From the NCBI RefSeq assembly GCF_002001175.1, contig NZ_MUNT01000004.1:1-64000 (forward strand): a stretch of 64,000 nucleotides of DNA, read 5' to 3'. The notes under the pieces are model-generated. The model worked only from the letters and a program-made list of their open reading frames with translations, was not told the DNA's origin and ran no database searches. Positions within the stretch are counted from its first letter, which is position 1. Each line of letters opens with the position of its first letter. This DNA comes from Rhodanobacter sp. C03. Its GTDB lineage: Bacteria > Pseudomonadota > Gammaproteobacteria > Xanthomonadales > Rhodanobacteraceae. Shown piece by piece: positions 34,712-43,466 of this stretch. The translations under genes were made by a program, and so were the position numbers.

Positions 34712-36769
34712 ATGAGTCACGACAACCCATTGCTGGCCGACGACGCTTTGCCGGCGTTCTCGCAGATCCGCCCGGAGCAGGTCGAACCGGCGATCGAGAC
34801 GATTCTTGCCGATTACCGCGCCGGCATCGCGGCGCTCACCGCGCCCGGCGCACCGCGTGATTTCGCGACCGTGATGTTGACCCAGGAACGACTGGAGCAA
34901 CGGCTGGCACGCGCCTGGGCACCGGTCAGCCATCTGCACTCGGTGGCCGACAACGAAGCGTTGCGCAAGGTCTACGGGCCGGCCGAGGAAGCACTCACCG
35001 ATCACGCGATCGAACTGGGCCAGAACCGCGACCTGTATGCCGCGGTGCAGGCACTGGCCGACGCGGCGGACTTCGCCACGCTGCCGCGCCCCGAGCGCGC
35101 GCTGGTCCACCATGCGTTGCGCGACTTCAAGCTGTCCGGTGTGGCGCTGGAAGAGCCGGCGCGCTCGCGCTACCGCGAGATCGGGGTGGAGCTGTCGAAG
35201 CTTTCCACCGAATTCTCCAACGCCGTACTCGACGCCAGCGAAGCCTGGCACGAGCACATCACCGACGAGCGCGACCTCACCGGTGTTCCCGAATCCGGTC
35301 TCGCGGTGCTGCGCCAGTACGCGGAGGATCAGGATCTGGACGGCTATCTGGTCACGCTGAAACAGCCGAGCGTGCAGGCCGTGCTGACCTACGCCGACAA
35401 CCGGGGTTTGCGCGAGCGCGTGTACTGGGCCTATCAGACGCGCGCCTCCGACCAGGGGCCGAACGCGGGCAAGTTCGACAACAGCGCGCGCATCGAGAAG
35501 ATCATGGCGCTGCGTCACGAAGCCGCGCAGCTGCTCGGCTTTCCCACCGCGGCGGAAGAATCGCTGGCGACCAAGATGGCTGGTTCGCCGGCCGAAGTGC
35601 TGGAATTCCTGCATGATCTGGCCAAGCGCGCGAAGCCGGTGGCGCAGCGGGAACTGGCCACACTGCGCGAGTTCGCGCATACCGAACTGAAACTGGACAA
35701 TCTCGAGTCCTGGGATGTCGGTTACGCCTCGGAGAAGCTGCGCCAGCAGCAATACGCGCTGGACGAGGAACAACTGAAGCCCTACTTCCCGCTGCCGGCG
35801 GTGATCGAGGGCCTGTTCGGCCTCACCACGCAGTTATACGGCATCGCCCTCGCCGCCCGTGACGGCGTCGATGTATGGCATCCGGACGTGCGCTACTACG
35901 ACGTACGTGATGCCGCTGGGCGCGTGTTCGCCGGTGCCTATGTCGATCTGTACGCGCGCAACGGCAAACGTGGTGGCGCCTGGATGGACGTCTGCCGTGC
36001 GCGTTTCGACGACGGTGCGAATCGGCAGTTGCCGGTGGCCTTCCTCACCTGCAACTTCGCGCCGCCGACCGAGGGCAAGCCGGCCCTGCTCACCCACGAC
36101 GACGTGCTGACCCTGTTCCATGAATTCGGCCACGGCCTGCATCACCTGCTCACCGAGATCGCGCTGCCGTCGATCGGTGGTATCGATGGCGTGGAGTGGG
36201 ACGCGGTGGAACTGCCCAGCCAGTTCATGGAGAACTTCGGCTGGAACCGCCAGGCGCTGGATCTGTTCGCGAAGCATTACCAGACCGGCGAGAAACTGCC
36301 GGATGAACTGTTCCAGCGCATGCTCGCCGCCCGGCATTTTCACGCCGGCCTGTTCCTGGTGCGCCAGCTGGAATTCGCGTTGTTCGATTTCCTGCTGCAC
36401 CTCGAATACGACCCGGCGCAAGGCGCACGCACGCTGGCGGTGCTGGAGCAGGTACGCAAGCAGGTCGCCGTGCTGCATCCACCGGCGTGGCAGCGTTTTC
36501 CGCACGGTTTCAGCCACATCTTCGCGGGCGGCTATGCGGCCGGTTACTACAGTTATCTGTGGGCCGAACTGTTGTCGGCCGATGCGTTCAGCGCGTTCGA
36601 GGAGCATGCAGGGAAAAACGGCAGCGTCATCGACCGCAGCACTGGCGAGCGTTTCCGTCGCGAATTCCTCGCGGTGGGAGCAAGCCGCCCGGCACTGGAG
36701 AGCTTCGTGGCGTTCCGCGGCAGGAAGCCGCAGCCGGAAGCGCTGCTGCGTAGTCACGGTCTGGCCTGA
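34712..36769 (+). CDS. prlC: Oligopeptidase A (M3 zinc metallopeptidase)
   Basis: A cytoplasmic thimet-type oligopeptidase (685 residues) that degrades free peptides, including cleaved signal peptides. The zinc motif FHEFGHGLHHLL is near residue 470, with the third ligand Glu in GVEWDAVELPSQFMENF. The N-terminus MSHDNPLLADDALPAFSQIRPEQVEPAI is typical. AAGGAG stands before the ATG at 34712; the longer frame from 34601 is rejected. It is followed by a strong bidirectional terminator shared with the cold-shock gene. Confidence 0.95.
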   Translation: MSHDNPLLADDALPAFSQIRPEQVEPAIETILADYRAGIAALTAPGAPRDFATVMLTQERLEQRLARAWAPVSHLHSVADNEALRKVYGPAEEALTDHAIELGQNRDLYAAVQALADAADFATLPRPERALVHHALRDFKLSGVALEEPARSRYREIGVELSKLSTEFSNAVLDASEAWHEHITDERDLTGVPESGLAVLRQYAEDQDLDGYLVTLKQPSVQAVLTYADNRGLRERVYWAYQTRASDQGPNAGKFDNSARIEKIMALRHEAAQLLGFPTAAEESLATKMAGSPAEVLEFLHDLAKRAKPVAQRELATLREFAHTELKLDNLESWDVGYASEKLRQQQYALDEEQLKPYFPLPAVIEGLFGLTTQLYGIALAARDGVDVWHPDVRYYDVRDAAGRVFAGAYVDLYARNGKRGGAWMDVCRARFDDGANRQLPVAFLTCNFAPPTEGKPALLTHDDVLTLFHEFGHGLHHLLTEIALPSIGGIDGVEWDAVELPSQFMENFGWNRQALDLFAKHYQTGEKLPDELFQRMLAARHFHAGLFLVRQLEFALFDFLLHLEYDPAQGARTLAVLEQVRKQVAVLHPPAWQRFPHGFSHIFAGGYAAGYYSYLWAELLSADAFSAFEEHAGKNGSVIDRSTGERFRREFLAVGASRPALESFVAFRGRKPQPEALLRSHGLA

Positions 36770-36832
36770 CGCGCGCCGCGCTGCTTCATCGCGCCGTCCG
36801 GTGTGGCGGCGCGATGCGATGAAACCTGGGGC

Positions 36833-36860
36833 AAAAAAAAGCCCGCCGAAGCGGGCTTTT
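36833..36860. terminator. Bidirectional Rho-independent terminator (prlC / csp)
   Basis: GCCCGC-CGAA-GCGGGC with eight A on the left and four T on the right. Read on the minus strand it ends in eight U, an excellent terminator for the cold-shock gene. On the plus strand it can also end prlC. Confidence 0.9.
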
Positions 36861-36885
36861 CAAGATCGCTCAATTCCCGAAGGAA

Positions 36886-37095
36886 TTAGGCAACCTGGAC
36901 TTCCTCAGCCTGCAGGCCTTTCTGGCCCTTGGTGACGACGAACGTGACGCGCTGGCCTTCCTGCAGGGACTTGAAGCCCGTGCCCTGGATCGCGCGGAAA
37001 TGCACGAACAGGTCGTCACCGCTTTCCGGGGTGATGAAGCCAAAACCTTTGGCGTCGTTGAACCACTTGACTGTACCGCTCTGACGATCCGACAT
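36886..37095 (-). CDS. CspA-family cold-shock protein
   Basis: A 69-residue single OB-fold RNA and DNA chaperone. RNP1 is KGFGFITPE and RNP2 is DLFVHFRAI, both intact, with the end [10 protein letters not shown]. Proteins of this family melt RNA structure and act as antiterminators. AAGG lies before the ATG. A region of over 300 bases without a gene lies upstream; long 5' leaders are known for cold-shock genes. Several paralogues are usual in this order, so no specific letter is assigned. Confidence 0.95.
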   Translation of the reverse strand: MSDRQSGTVKWFNDAKGFGFITPESGDDLFVHFRAIQGTGFKSLQEGQRVTFVVTKGQKGLQAEEVQVA

Positions 37096-37430
37096 GTAAC
37101 ATACCTTTGAAGCATTGATGGTTTGCGGCTCGGAGCGATTTGCACTTTACCGCAGAGGGGCAGGAATACCGAGTTTCCTCAGACTCTTGCCTGCTCAGCA
37201 TACACCGGAATGCAAGGTTTCGGTGGGTTTCGTATACGAAACCCTTTCCGGCAACCCCCTCAGGGCTCCCAGAGCCGGACAAATCCCCGTGATAAACCGC
37301 ATTGCAGAGCCATTTCGGCTCGCTCGCTGCTGGCGGCAAGGGCGGCCACGAAAGTCGCCCAAACAGCTCAATTCGTTACCCATTGTCGGTTTCTGGCGGC
37401 CCGGACTGGCGCATCCCTTACAATGTCACT
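37096..37430. other. 335-bp gap between the divergent csp and xth genes
   Basis: No convincing gene is seen. It should hold the csp promoter and leader on the minus strand and the xth promoter on the plus strand. A -10-like TACAAT at 37419-37424 is placed so that transcription would begin at the xth ATG. Confidence 0.5.
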
Positions 37431-38198
37431 ATGAAAATCGCCTCGTGGAACGTCAACTCGCTGAAGGTGCGCCTGCCGCATCTGACCCAGTGGCTGGCCG
37501 ACGCACAGCCGGACATCGTGGCGCTGCAGGAAACCAAGCTGGAGGACGCCAAGTTCCCGATCGACGAACTGGCTGCGGCCGGTTATCGCGCGGTGTATTC
37601 GGGCCAGAAGACCTACAACGGCGTGGCGATCCTGGCGCGCGAACAACCCACCGACATCGTCACCGACATCCCCGGCCTGGACGATCCGCAGCGGCGGATT
37701 CTCGCCGCCAGCATCGGCAAGTTGCGCGTGGTGGATCTGTATGTGGTCAACGGCAAGGCGGTCGGCGATGAGAAATACGCCTACAAGCTGGACTGGCTGG
37801 CCAAGGTGCGCGAGTTCCTCGCGCGAGAACTGGAGCGCCATCCCAACCTGGTGGTGCTGGGCGATTTCAACATCTGCCCGGACGACCGCGACGTCTACGA
37901 TCCGGTCGCCTGGGGCGAAGACATCCTGTGCTCGCCGCCCGAGCGCGCAGGCCTCAAGGCGATCACCGACCTCGGCCTGCACGACAGCTTCCGGCTGTTC
38001 GAAGCAGGCGCTCAGCACTACAGCTGGTGGGACTACCGGCAGGCCGCGTTCCGTCGCAACATGGGCCTGCGCATCGATCTGATCCTGATCGGCGAGGCAT
38101 TGAAATCGGCCGCCAGGGCGGCAGCTATCGACCGCGAACCGCGTCGCTGGGAGCGTCCTTCCGACCACACGCCGGTGACGCTGGAACTGGATATATGA
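37431..38198 (+). CDS. xth: Exodeoxyribonuclease III (AP endonuclease)
   Basis: An ExoIII-type enzyme of 255 residues that cuts abasic sites and trims 3' ends in base-excision repair. The catalytic motifs are MKIASWNVNSLKVRL (metal-ligand Asn), LQETKL (Glu), VVLGDFNICPDDRDV (Asp and Asn) and the final SDHTPV (Asp-His). The ATG at 37431 gives the family N-terminus, but no Shine-Dalgarno sequence precedes it, so the mRNA may be leaderless. The stop overlaps the next start (ATGA). Confidence 0.95.
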   Translation: MKIASWNVNSLKVRLPHLTQWLADAQPDIVALQETKLEDAKFPIDELAAAGYRAVYSGQKTYNGVAILAREQPTDIVTDIPGLDDPQRRILAASIGKLRVVDLYVVNGKAVGDEKYAYKLDWLAKVREFLARELERHPNLVVLGDFNICPDDRDVYDPVAWGEDILCSPPERAGLKAITDLGLHDSFRLFEAGAQHYSWWDYRQAAFRRNMGLRIDLILIGEALKSAARAAAIDREPRRWERPSDHTPVTLELDI

Positions 38199-38872
38199 CC
38201 GCAAAAACCGAATGGCCCAGTTCGCTGGACGACAACGAACTGGATGAGCTGGATCGCTACCTGCGCGCGCATACCGGCGAAGGCGACTTGTTGCTGGACG
38301 GCGTGCATGGCTTGCTCAGCGCGCTGGCGGTTGGTCCGCTGCTGGTGCTGCCGGACGAATGGCTGCACGAGGTGCTGCACGAGCCGTTCGCCGACGAGGA
38401 CGAGGGCAACCGCGTGTTGGCGCTGCTGGCCAAGCTCAACGATTCGATCAGTGCCGAACTCGATGTCGACGCCTACGAGCCGATTCTCGGCGAAGTCGAA
38501 GAGGAAACCGGCCCGATGCTGTCCGCTGCCGGCTGGTGCGAAGGTTTCAGCCGCGGCATCGACCTGCGCGCGAGCCTGTGGGAAACCCGCCTGGCCGAAG
38601 ATCCGCAACTGATGGAACTGCTTGGCCCGGTGATGGCATTGGCGGTAGATGAAGGCATCCTCAGCGCCGACACCGAGTTCGAGAAACTCAGCGAGGACGA
38701 ATACGACGAGTGTCTGTCGCAGGTGCCGGCCGTGCTCGGCGCGGTCAACCAGTACTGGCAGGCCAAGCCGGTCACCGAAGCCGAGGTGGAGGCGATGGTG
38801 CATCAGCAGAAGCCAGATGACGTTGACGACAACTCACCGCCGCGTCAGCGCAGCGGACACTGGGTGCACTGA
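38195..38872 (+). CDS. UPF0149 (YecA/YgfB-like) family protein
   Basis: A protein of 225 residues with the acidic helical pattern of the UPF0149 family: LDDNELDELDRYLRAH, GLLSALAVGPLLVLPDEWL, GPMLSAAGWCEGFSRGIDLR and the LAEDPQLMELLGPVMAL segment. The tail is basic with His (PRQRSGHWVH). The family function is not settled. It is translationally coupled to xth by an ATGA overlap. Confidence 0.85.
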   Translation: MTAKTEWPSSLDDNELDELDRYLRAHTGEGDLLLDGVHGLLSALAVGPLLVLPDEWLHEVLHEPFADEDEGNRVLALLAKLNDSISAELDVDAYEPILGEVEEETGPMLSAAGWCEGFSRGIDLRASLWETRLAEDPQLMELLGPVMALAVDEGILSADTEFEKLSEDEYDECLSQVPAVLGAVNQYWQAKPVTEAEVEAMVHQQKPDDVDDNSPPRQRSGHWVH

Positions 38873-38991
38873 AGCCCTAGTCGGTCGTCGCAGCGTTGCC
38901 GGGATGGAACGATCCGTTCCGGCCATGGCGCTTGGATAAGCCCAGCAACAGGGCCATCTTGGTGGTCTGACATCTCTGACTGGAGCCACCC

Positions 38992-39825
38992 ATGAGCGAT
39001 CGCCGCATCACCCGCCGCATCCGCGGCACCGACACCTCCGACGGCGCCGGCGTGAAGCTGAAGCGCATCATTGGCCAGCCCGGACTCGACATGCTCGATC
39101 CGTTCCTGTTGCTCGACGAGTTCCGCTCGGACGACGCGGGCGACTACATCGCCGGTTTCCCGGAACATCCGCATCGCGGCTTCGAGACGGTCACCTACAT
39201 GCTGGCCGGCCACATGCAGCACGGCGACAACCGCGGCAACCGCGGCGACCTCACGCCCGGCAGTGTGCAGTGGATGACCGCCGGCCGCGGCATCCTGCAT
39301 TCGGAAATGCCGCAGCAGGAAAACGGCCTGATGTGGGGTTTCCAGCTGTGGGTGAACCTGCCGGCGAAGGACAAGATGACCGCGCCGCGCTACCAGGACA
39401 TCGGCCCCGAGCGGATTCCGGTGGTGCATCCGGCCGAAGGCGTCGAGGTGAAGGTGATCGCCGGTGAGCTGGCCGGCGCGACCGGCCCGGTTGAGGGCAT
39501 CGTCACCGCACCGGTGTATCTGGACATCAGCCTGCAGCCCGGCGCGTCGTTGACGCTGGATCTACCGACCGGGCATCACGGCTTTGCCTATGTGTTCGAG
39601 GGCGAATCGGCACTGGTCGGGGGCGAGTCGCTGCAGCGCAGCGAGCTCGGCGTGTTGTCCGAAGGCGAGCAACTGCAGCTGCGCGGTGGTGATCAGCCAT
39701 CACGCCTGCTGGTCGTCGCCGGCAAGCCGCTGAACGAAAGCGTGGCGCGTTACGGACCGTTCGTGATGAACACACCCGAGCAGATCCACGAGGCGATTGC
39801 CGATTTCCGCGCCGGCAAGTTCTGA
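38992..39825 (+). CDS. Pirin family protein
   Basis: A bicupin protein of 277 residues. The N-terminal cupin carries the metal ligands in PHRGFETVTYMLAGHMQHGD (His residues) and ILHSEMPQ. GFQLWVNLPAKDKM and the C-terminal pirin domain with RYGPFVMNTPEQIHEAI are diagnostic. Bacterial pirins bind iron; some have quercetinase activity and others regulate metabolism, so the role here is open. It is convergent with gntK with only three bases between the stops. Confidence 0.92.
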   Translation: MSDRRITRRIRGTDTSDGAGVKLKRIIGQPGLDMLDPFLLLDEFRSDDAGDYIAGFPEHPHRGFETVTYMLAGHMQHGDNRGNRGDLTPGSVQWMTAGRGILHSEMPQQENGLMWGFQLWVNLPAKDKMTAPRYQDIGPERIPVVHPAEGVEVKVIAGELAGATGPVEGIVTAPVYLDISLQPGASLTLDLPTGHHGFAYVFEGESALVGGESLQRSELGVLSEGEQLQLRGGDQPSRLLVVAGKPLNESVARYGPFVMNTPEQIHEAIADFRAGKF

Positions 39826-39828
39826 TCT

Positions 39829-40341
39829 TCAGGGCCCGCTTCCCCGAGCCAGCCCAGCCAAGACTCGGGCGACCGTTGCGGCCTCGTCGCCACCCGCGTC
39901 AAGGATGATCGGCTGCTCGTCCACGCCAGGTTCCTCCAGCGTGGCCAGCTGGCTGTCCAGCAGCGAAGGCGGCATGAAGTGATCGCGTTCGCGCATGCGC
40001 CGATCCAGTTCGGTGCGGGGTACCCGCAGATAGATCAGACGCAGCCAGGGGTCGGCCACGCGCAGGCGATCGCGGTAGACGCGACGCAAGGCGGAGCAGG
40101 CGACCACAACTCCGTGGCCTCGCTGCATCCTGATCGCCGCTGCGATCGCGTCCAGCCAGGGCCAGCGGTCAGTGTCAGTGAGTGCCATGCCGGTGCCCAT
40201 CTTCGCGATATTCTCCGGCGGGTGCAGCGCGTCGCCCTCCACGAAGTCGACGCCGCAGGCCAGCGCCAGCGCCGTGCCGACCTGGCTCTTGCCGCTGCCG
40301 GAGACGCCCATGACGACGATGGTGATACCACGCAATGACAT
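39829..40341 (-). CDS. gntK: Gluconokinase
   Basis: Phosphorylates D-gluconate to 6-phosphogluconate (170 residues). Walker A GVSGSGKS is at 12-19, followed by FVEGDALHPPENIAKMGTGMALTDTDRWPWL, the gluconate-kinase signature, and VACSALRRVYRDRLR. The start at 40341 gives MSLRGITIVVMG; the frame to 40419 is an extension. No gluconate transporter is beside it. It lies upstream of nothing on its strand and about 90 bp after the sugar permease gene, read in the same direction but in the reverse order (permease first is not its promoter partner with certainty). Confidence 0.93.
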   Translation of the reverse strand: MSLRGITIVVMGVSGSGKSQVGTALALACGVDFVEGDALHPPENIAKMGTGMALTDTDRWPWLDAIAAAIRMQRGHGVVVACSALRRVYRDRLRVADPWLRLIYLRVPRTELDRRMRERDHFMPPSLLDSQLATLEEPGVDEQPIILDAGGDEAATVARVLAGLARGSGP

Positions 40342-40432
40342 GATCGATGCAACTCCCAGCTGATGCGGCGAGCCTACCCAGTCGACTCCCGGCGATGTGC
40401 GATCAGCAACGTGAGGCATCCGCCGTGCCGGT

Positions 40433-41254
40433 TCAGCCCTTCACACTCCCCAGCAGCAACCCTTCCAGGTAATAGCGCTGCATCGCCAGGAACAGCACGA
40501 TCACCGGCAGCACGGTGATCACGGAACCGGCCATCATCAGTTCGCTGTCCTGCGCGTGCTCTCGCGCCAGCGAGGCCAATCCGATCGGCAGCGTGTAATG
40601 CTCCTGCCCGGTCAACACGATCAGCGGCCACATGAAGTCGTTCCATGCGGCGAGGAAGCTGAAGATCGCCAGCGTCACCATGATCGGCTTGAGCAGCGGC
40701 AGCACGATCTGCCCGAAGATGCGCCACTCGCCGGCTCCGTCAATGCGCGCTGCCTCCAGAAGCTCATCCGGAATGCCGCGGGCGTACTGACGCACCAGGA
40801 AGATGCCGAACACGGTGGCCATGCCCGGCACGATCACGCCGGCATAACTGTTGACCAGGCCGAGGTACTTCAACAGCAGGAACAGCGGCAGCATCGCCAC
40901 CTGCGCCGGAATCACCAACGCGCCGATCAGCGCCTGGAACAGCCGCTCGCGACCGGCGAAGCGCAGCTTGGCGAAGGCGTAGCCGGCCAGCAGGTTGCAC
41001 GCCAGCGACAGCACGGTGATCGTACTCGCGACCGCGAGGCTGTTGAGCAAGTAGCGGCCCATGCCGGCATGCACGAACAGCTCGCGGTAATTGCCCAGCG
41101 TGGCGTGCGCCGGTAGCAGCGGCGGCGGCAACGCACTGGCCTCGCCCGGCTGCATGAACGACACCGACAGCATCCACAGCAGCGGGAACAGCGCCACCGC
41201 CGCACCGCCGAGCAGCAGACCATTGATCAGGGCCTTGGCCAGGCGGGGATTCAT
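40433..41254 (-). CDS. Sugar ABC transporter permease (MalG-like)
   Basis: A CUT1-family inner-membrane permease of 273 residues with six expected membrane segments, from GLLLGGAAVALFPLLWMLSV to VITVLPVIVLFLAMQRYYLEG. The EAA loop that contacts the ATPase is EAARIDGAGEWRIFGQIVLP. The C-terminus LLLGSVKG is typical of MalG relatives. Its start overlaps the stop of the MalF-like gene (ATGA). The long open frame that continues upstream to 41839 is a shadow of the neighbouring gene. Confidence 0.93.
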   Translation of the reverse strand: MNPRLAKALINGLLLGGAAVALFPLLWMLSVSFMQPGEASALPPPLLPAHATLGNYRELFVHAGMGRYLLNSLAVASTITVLSLACNLLAGYAFAKLRFAGRERLFQALIGALVIPAQVAMLPLFLLLKYLGLVNSYAGVIVPGMATVFGIFLVRQYARGIPDELLEAARIDGAGEWRIFGQIVLPLLKPIMVTLAIFSFLAAWNDFMWPLIVLTGQEHYTLPIGLASLAREHAQDSELMMAGSVITVLPVIVLFLAMQRYYLEGLLLGSVKG

Positions 41255-42138
41255 GCGGGCTCTCCATCGTGTCCGCGGCGCGCCAGCTTCAGCATCAGCG
41301 CGGTTACCGCGAACATGATCAGGAACAGCAGGAACGCCACCGCCGAGGCGGAGCCGAGGTTCCACCACTTGAAACCTTCGTCGTACATCAGGTACAGCAC
41401 GCTGGTGGTGCTCTGCAGCGGGCCACCCTCGGTCATCACATAAGGTTCGGCAAACAGCTGGAAATAACCGGAGACGGTGAGGATGCTCACCATCAGCAGC
41501 GTCGGCCCGAGCATCGGCAGCGTGATGTGGCGGAACTGCCGCCATGCCGAGGCGCCGTCGATGCGTGCCGCCTCGTACAGATCGGGCGGAACCGCCTGCA
41601 GGCCGGCGAGAAAGATGATCATGTTGTAGCCAAAGTTCTTCCACACCGCGAACAGGATGATCGTCGGCATCGCCCAATGCGGATCGCCGAGCCAGTCGAG
41701 CGGATGGATGCCGAGATGGCTGAGCACGAAGTTCGCCATGCCGTACTTGGTGTTGAACAGATAACGCCAGATCACCGCCACCGCCACCACCGTGGTCACC
41801 ACCGGCGCGAACAGCGCGGTGCGGAAGAATGGCTTGCACCGCGCCAGCGGCGAGTTGAGCAGCAGCGCGGCGCCGAGCGAGGTGCCCATCGACAGCGGCA
41901 CGCCGACCGCCACGAAATACACCGTGTGCCCGAGCGCCGACCAGAACAGCGGGCGCTGCAGCAACGCCCAGTAGTTATGCAGCGCCACGAAGCGCAGGTT
42001 GTGGATATTCGCCAGCGCGTAGAGATCGTAGTCGGTGAGACTGAGCACCAGCGCGGCGATCACCGGCAGCAGGAAGAACACGCCGAGCACCAGCAGGGCG
42101 GGCGTGAGGAACAGCCACGCGGTGCGTGGCGGGTTCAT
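41251..42138 (-). CDS. Sugar ABC transporter permease (MalF-like)
   Basis: The partner permease of 295 residues. It starts MNPPRTAWLFLTPALLVLGVF and has an EAA loop EAARIDGASAWRQFRHITLP. Together with the MalG-like protein it forms the channel for a di- or oligosaccharide. ATGA overlaps link it to the binding-protein gene before and the second permease after it. No ATPase gene is adjacent; the MsmK/UgpC-type ATPase at 54215-55306 is the likely motor. Confidence 0.93.
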   Translation of the reverse strand: MNPPRTAWLFLTPALLVLGVFFLLPVIAALVLSLTDYDLYALANIHNLRFVALHNYWALLQRPLFWSALGHTVYFVAVGVPLSMGTSLGAALLLNSPLARCKPFFRTALFAPVVTTVVAVAVIWRYLFNTKYGMANFVLSHLGIHPLDWLGDPHWAMPTIILFAVWKNFGYNMIIFLAGLQAVPPDLYEAARIDGASAWRQFRHITLPMLGPTLLMVSILTVSGYFQLFAEPYVMTEGGPLQSTTSVLYLMYDEGFKWWNLGSASAVAFLLFLIMFAVTALMLKLARRGHDGEPA

Positions 42139-43466
42139 CGGGCGTCTCCTACCATCGGATGCGGATGATCGAGAATCCAGCGACGCTTCTCCAGGATGCG
42201 GTCGGTGCGATGATCCATCTCCGTAGCGGCCTGGTCGATCGTCAGCTCACCGGCAATCGCCTGCGCAGCGACCAGTTGCATCTCGTTGGCGATGCGCTCC
42301 CATTCCGGCACCGCCGGCGTCGGCCTGACCCGCTCCAGCTGTTCGCGGAACGCACGTGCCTTCGGGTCGTCATGCAAGGCACCGCCAGCCCAAGATGAGC
42401 GTCGCGGCGGCATGTCGCCGAGCAGATCGTAGAAGCGCTGCTGCACCTGCGGCTGCGACAGGTATTCAATCAACTGCCACGCCGCATCCTTGTGCTTCGC
42501 CGTGCGGAAGATCACCAGGCTGGAGCCGCCGGCCGCGCCGATGCCGGCGTCGTCCGGGCCAGGCAGCGGTGTGGTCGACCAGTCGTCCTGCTGCGTGGCA
42601 GGAAGGCGCTTGCGGAACTCGCCGATATTCCACGGGCCGGACAGATAGAACGCGTAGACGCCGCGACCGAATTCCGACCAGGGGTTGCCCGCTTCCACAT
42701 TGGTGATCGCCGGCGCCTGGTGCAGGCGGAAAGTATCCACGTAGAACGTCAGCGCGCGCTTGAAGCCGGCGCTCTCGAAGTTGCCATAGCGGCTACCGTC
42801 GCGCAGCAAGGGGTCGGGCTCCTGCAACGCCAGCGACATCAGCTGCTCGTACTCGTTGGTCGGCAACAGGATGCCGTAGGTATGCTGCGCCGGATCGCTC
42901 AGCGCGGCGAGCATGTGCCGCCATTCGGCCCAGTCACGCGGCGGTGCGTTGAAGCCGGCGGCCTTGAGCAGATCCTTGCGGTAGAAAAGCAGTCGCGTAT
43001 CGACGTACCACGGCACGCCGTACAGCTTGTCATCAATGACATTGGTCGCCCAGATGCTGGCGAAGTAATCGTCTTGCCTGATCACGGTGGAACGGTCGAC
43101 GCGTTTCTGCAATGGTTCCAGCGCATCCAGCGCCACCATTTCCGGCAGCCAGGTGTTGCCCAGCTGGGTCAGGTCGGGCGTCGAACCACCGGCGAACGCG
43201 GTGAGCAGTTTCTGGTGTGCCGCCGACATCGGCAACTGCTGCACGTTCACCTGGATATCGGGATGCGTGCGCTCGAACTCCGGCAGCAACTTGCCGATCG
43301 CCTCGCCTTCGCGGCCGATCGTCCAGAACGTGAGCTCGTGGTTTTCCGCTGCGGCATGTCCACAACCACCGATGAGCGAGGTGCATAGAACAACGCATGC
43401 CAGCAGCAAGCCGCACCGCATCGAGCGCTGGTGCAGCGGTCGACACGGGCGACTGTTGTGGCTCAT
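42135..43466 (-). CDS. Sugar ABC transporter substrate-binding lipoprotein
   Basis: A periplasmic solute-binding protein of 443 residues. The N-terminus has a lipoprotein signal ending LIGGC (Cys 35), so it is anchored rather than free. The mature part begins ELTFWTIGREGEAIGKLLPEFERTHPDIQVNVQQ, the usual CUT1 binding-protein opening, and has FYLSGPWNIGEFRK and AWQLIEYLSQPQVQQRFYD. A second ATG at 43421 would place the lipobox Cys at 20 and is possible. The start overlaps the stop of the hydrolase gene (ATGA). Confidence 0.92.
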   Translation of the reverse strand: MSHNSRPCRPLHQRSMRCGLLLACVVLCTSLIGGCGHAAAENHELTFWTIGREGEAIGKLLPEFERTHPDIQVNVQQLPMSAAHQKLLTAFAGGSTPDLTQLGNTWLPEMVALDALEPLQKRVDRSTVIRQDDYFASIWATNVIDDKLYGVPWYVDTRLLFYRKDLLKAAGFNAPPRDWAEWRHMLAALSDPAQHTYGILLPTNEYEQLMSLALQEPDPLLRDGSRYGNFESAGFKRALTFYVDTFRLHQAPAITNVEAGNPWSEFGRGVYAFYLSGPWNIGEFRKRLPATQQDDWSTTPLPGPDDAGIGAAGGSSLVIFRTAKHKDAAWQLIEYLSQPQVQQRFYDLLGDMPPRRSSWAGGALHDDPKARAFREQLERVRPTPAVPEWERIANEMQLVAAQAIAGELTIDQAATEMDHRTDRILEKRRWILDHPHPMVGDAR

